Made by a program: the position numbers and the translations under genes. Shown here in pieces: positions 63,552 to 64,000 of a stretch of 64,000 bases of DNA. The first letter of the stretch is position 1. Each line of letters begins with the position of its first letter. The notes beneath the pieces were generated by a model. That model ran no database searches. It was not told where the DNA came from and saw only the letters and a list, made by a program, of their open reading frames with translations. The stretch is from Marinifilum sp. D737. GTDB lineage: Bacteria; Bacteroidota; Bacteroidia; Bacteroidales; Marinifilaceae. Where the stretch lies: the NCBI RefSeq assembly GCF_026672275.1, contig NZ_JANQCD010000011.1, positions 62,001 to 126,000 of the forward strand, given 5' to 3'.

Positions 63552-64000
63552 TTAAGCGTTTTGTATTTCTTTACTAGTCATACACTTGAAGAGTTTTCCT
63601 TTATTGCGGTGAATTTGAACTCTTACATTCTCATTTGATAAACCTACCGCTTCGGCAATTTCTTTTTGTGGCACCTCTTCCAAGACTAGTGAAATTAATA
63701 TCTTACCCATTTCGTTTAGCTTCTTTATGCACGCGCGCAACATTTTCAACCTTTCATCCTTAGCATCTTCCCGATGTTCGTAGAAGTTTTCAGGCACTTG
63801 ATCGGTAATTTTTTCCTGCGATTTCTTAATCTTTCGCAAATGCATTAAGCAGGTATTCACTGTTATTCGGTATATCCAAGTACTTATTTCTGACTCATTT
63901 CTGAATTGATCCAGGTTTTGCCAAATTTTCACGAATACTTCCTGTGATAAATCATCCGCCAAGGTTTCATCTCCTGATACATAGGTCAAACACAAGCGGT
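63552..64000 (-). CDS. ECF-type RNA polymerase sigma factor (5' end outside window)
   Basis: The C-terminal ~149 residues of a sigma-70 family ECF factor, entering from the right edge. Region 2: RLCLTYVSGDETLADDLSQE, VFVKIWQNLDQFRNESEIST, WIYRITVNTCLMHLR. Region 4: MGKILISLVLEEVPQKEIAEAV with HTH GLSNENVRVQIHRNKGKL. A TTG at 63993-63995 is internal to region 2, not the start. The linked membrane protein gene may encode its regulator. Target genes cannot be told. Confidence 0.92.
   Translation of the reverse strand, partial: RLCLTYVSGDETLADDLSQEVFVKIWQNLDQFRNESEISTWIYRITVNTCLMHLRKIKKSQEKITDQVPENFYEHREDAKDERLKMLRACIKKLNEMGKILISLVLEEVPQKEIAEAVGLSNENVRVQIHRNKGKLFKCMTSKEIQNA

Overview
The window is a stretch of chromosome from an AT-rich Bacteroidota bacterium. 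The best indicators are a complete type IX secretion core locus (porP/sprF-like gene, then gldK, gldL, gldM, gldN), a MlaE/MlaF pair followed by DUF4296 and amidohydrolase-like genes, a GT5 half-protein divergent from panC-panD, a HU/SPOR fusion, DksA-like and IleS proteins of the Bacteroidota type, and the absence of Shine-Dalgarno sequences. Content and order fit a marine anaerobe or facultative member of the Marinilabiliales/Marinifilaceae, but that placement is an inference. I saw no tRNA, rRNA, CRISPR array, intact insertion sequence or phage.

Layout. 1-3.4 kb: secreted C1 peptidase (cut by the window edge), YjbR-like protein, single-domain response regulator, YraN, LD-carboxypeptidase. 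3.5-8.9 kb: metG, a HU/SPOR membrane protein, galE, rfbB. 9-13.3 kb: glmS, GT5 half-protein, panC-panD. 13.3-14.36 kb: a gene-free kilobase bounded by 40-bp imperfect direct repeats, with a GC-rich block and foldable segments. 14.4-17 kb: a RfaE2-like nucleotidyltransferase, radA and a DNABII protein with an array of near-palindromes upstream. 17.0-17.6 kb: a cobalamin riboswitch with its own terminator but no recognisable downstream gene, plus a long imperfect hairpin. 17.6-22.7 kb: PBP1A and topA. 23-28.8 kb: the type IX secretion/gliding locus. 28.8-37 kb: GDP-mannose pyrophosphorylase, MlaE/MlaF, DUF4296 lipoprotein, a degenerate amidohydrolase, a glycosyltransferase and three unrecognised envelope proteins. 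37.3-46.3 kb: TonB-dependent receptor with a His-rich membrane protein, a GlpD-like protein that has lost its FAD motif, an Ig-like lipoprotein, a thiamine-binding-fold protein, DUF3108 and glutaminyl cyclase. 46.4-54.5 kb: cysS, RNase R, and a convergent sigma-54 regulator and hybrid histidine kinase. 54.8-64 kb: coiled-coil lipoprotein, lspA, DksA-like protein, ileS, OsmC, an SDR epimerase with an octamer repeat before it, a small membrane ORF without a standard start, and an ECF sigma factor with a membrane partner.

Most genes are housekeeping: three aminoacyl-tRNA synthetases, cell wall and nucleotide-sugar enzymes, DNA topology and repair, RNA decay. They are joined to envelope functions, namely protein secretion, lipid transport, lipoproteins and metal uptake. 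Intrinsic terminators are clear and mark most convergent junctions. The parts most worth a second look are the orphan B12 riboswitch, the 22-bp-period operator-like array before the DNABII gene, the structured gene-free kilobase, and two proteins (GlpD-like and amidohydrolase-like) that keep the fold signature but lack the catalytic residues.
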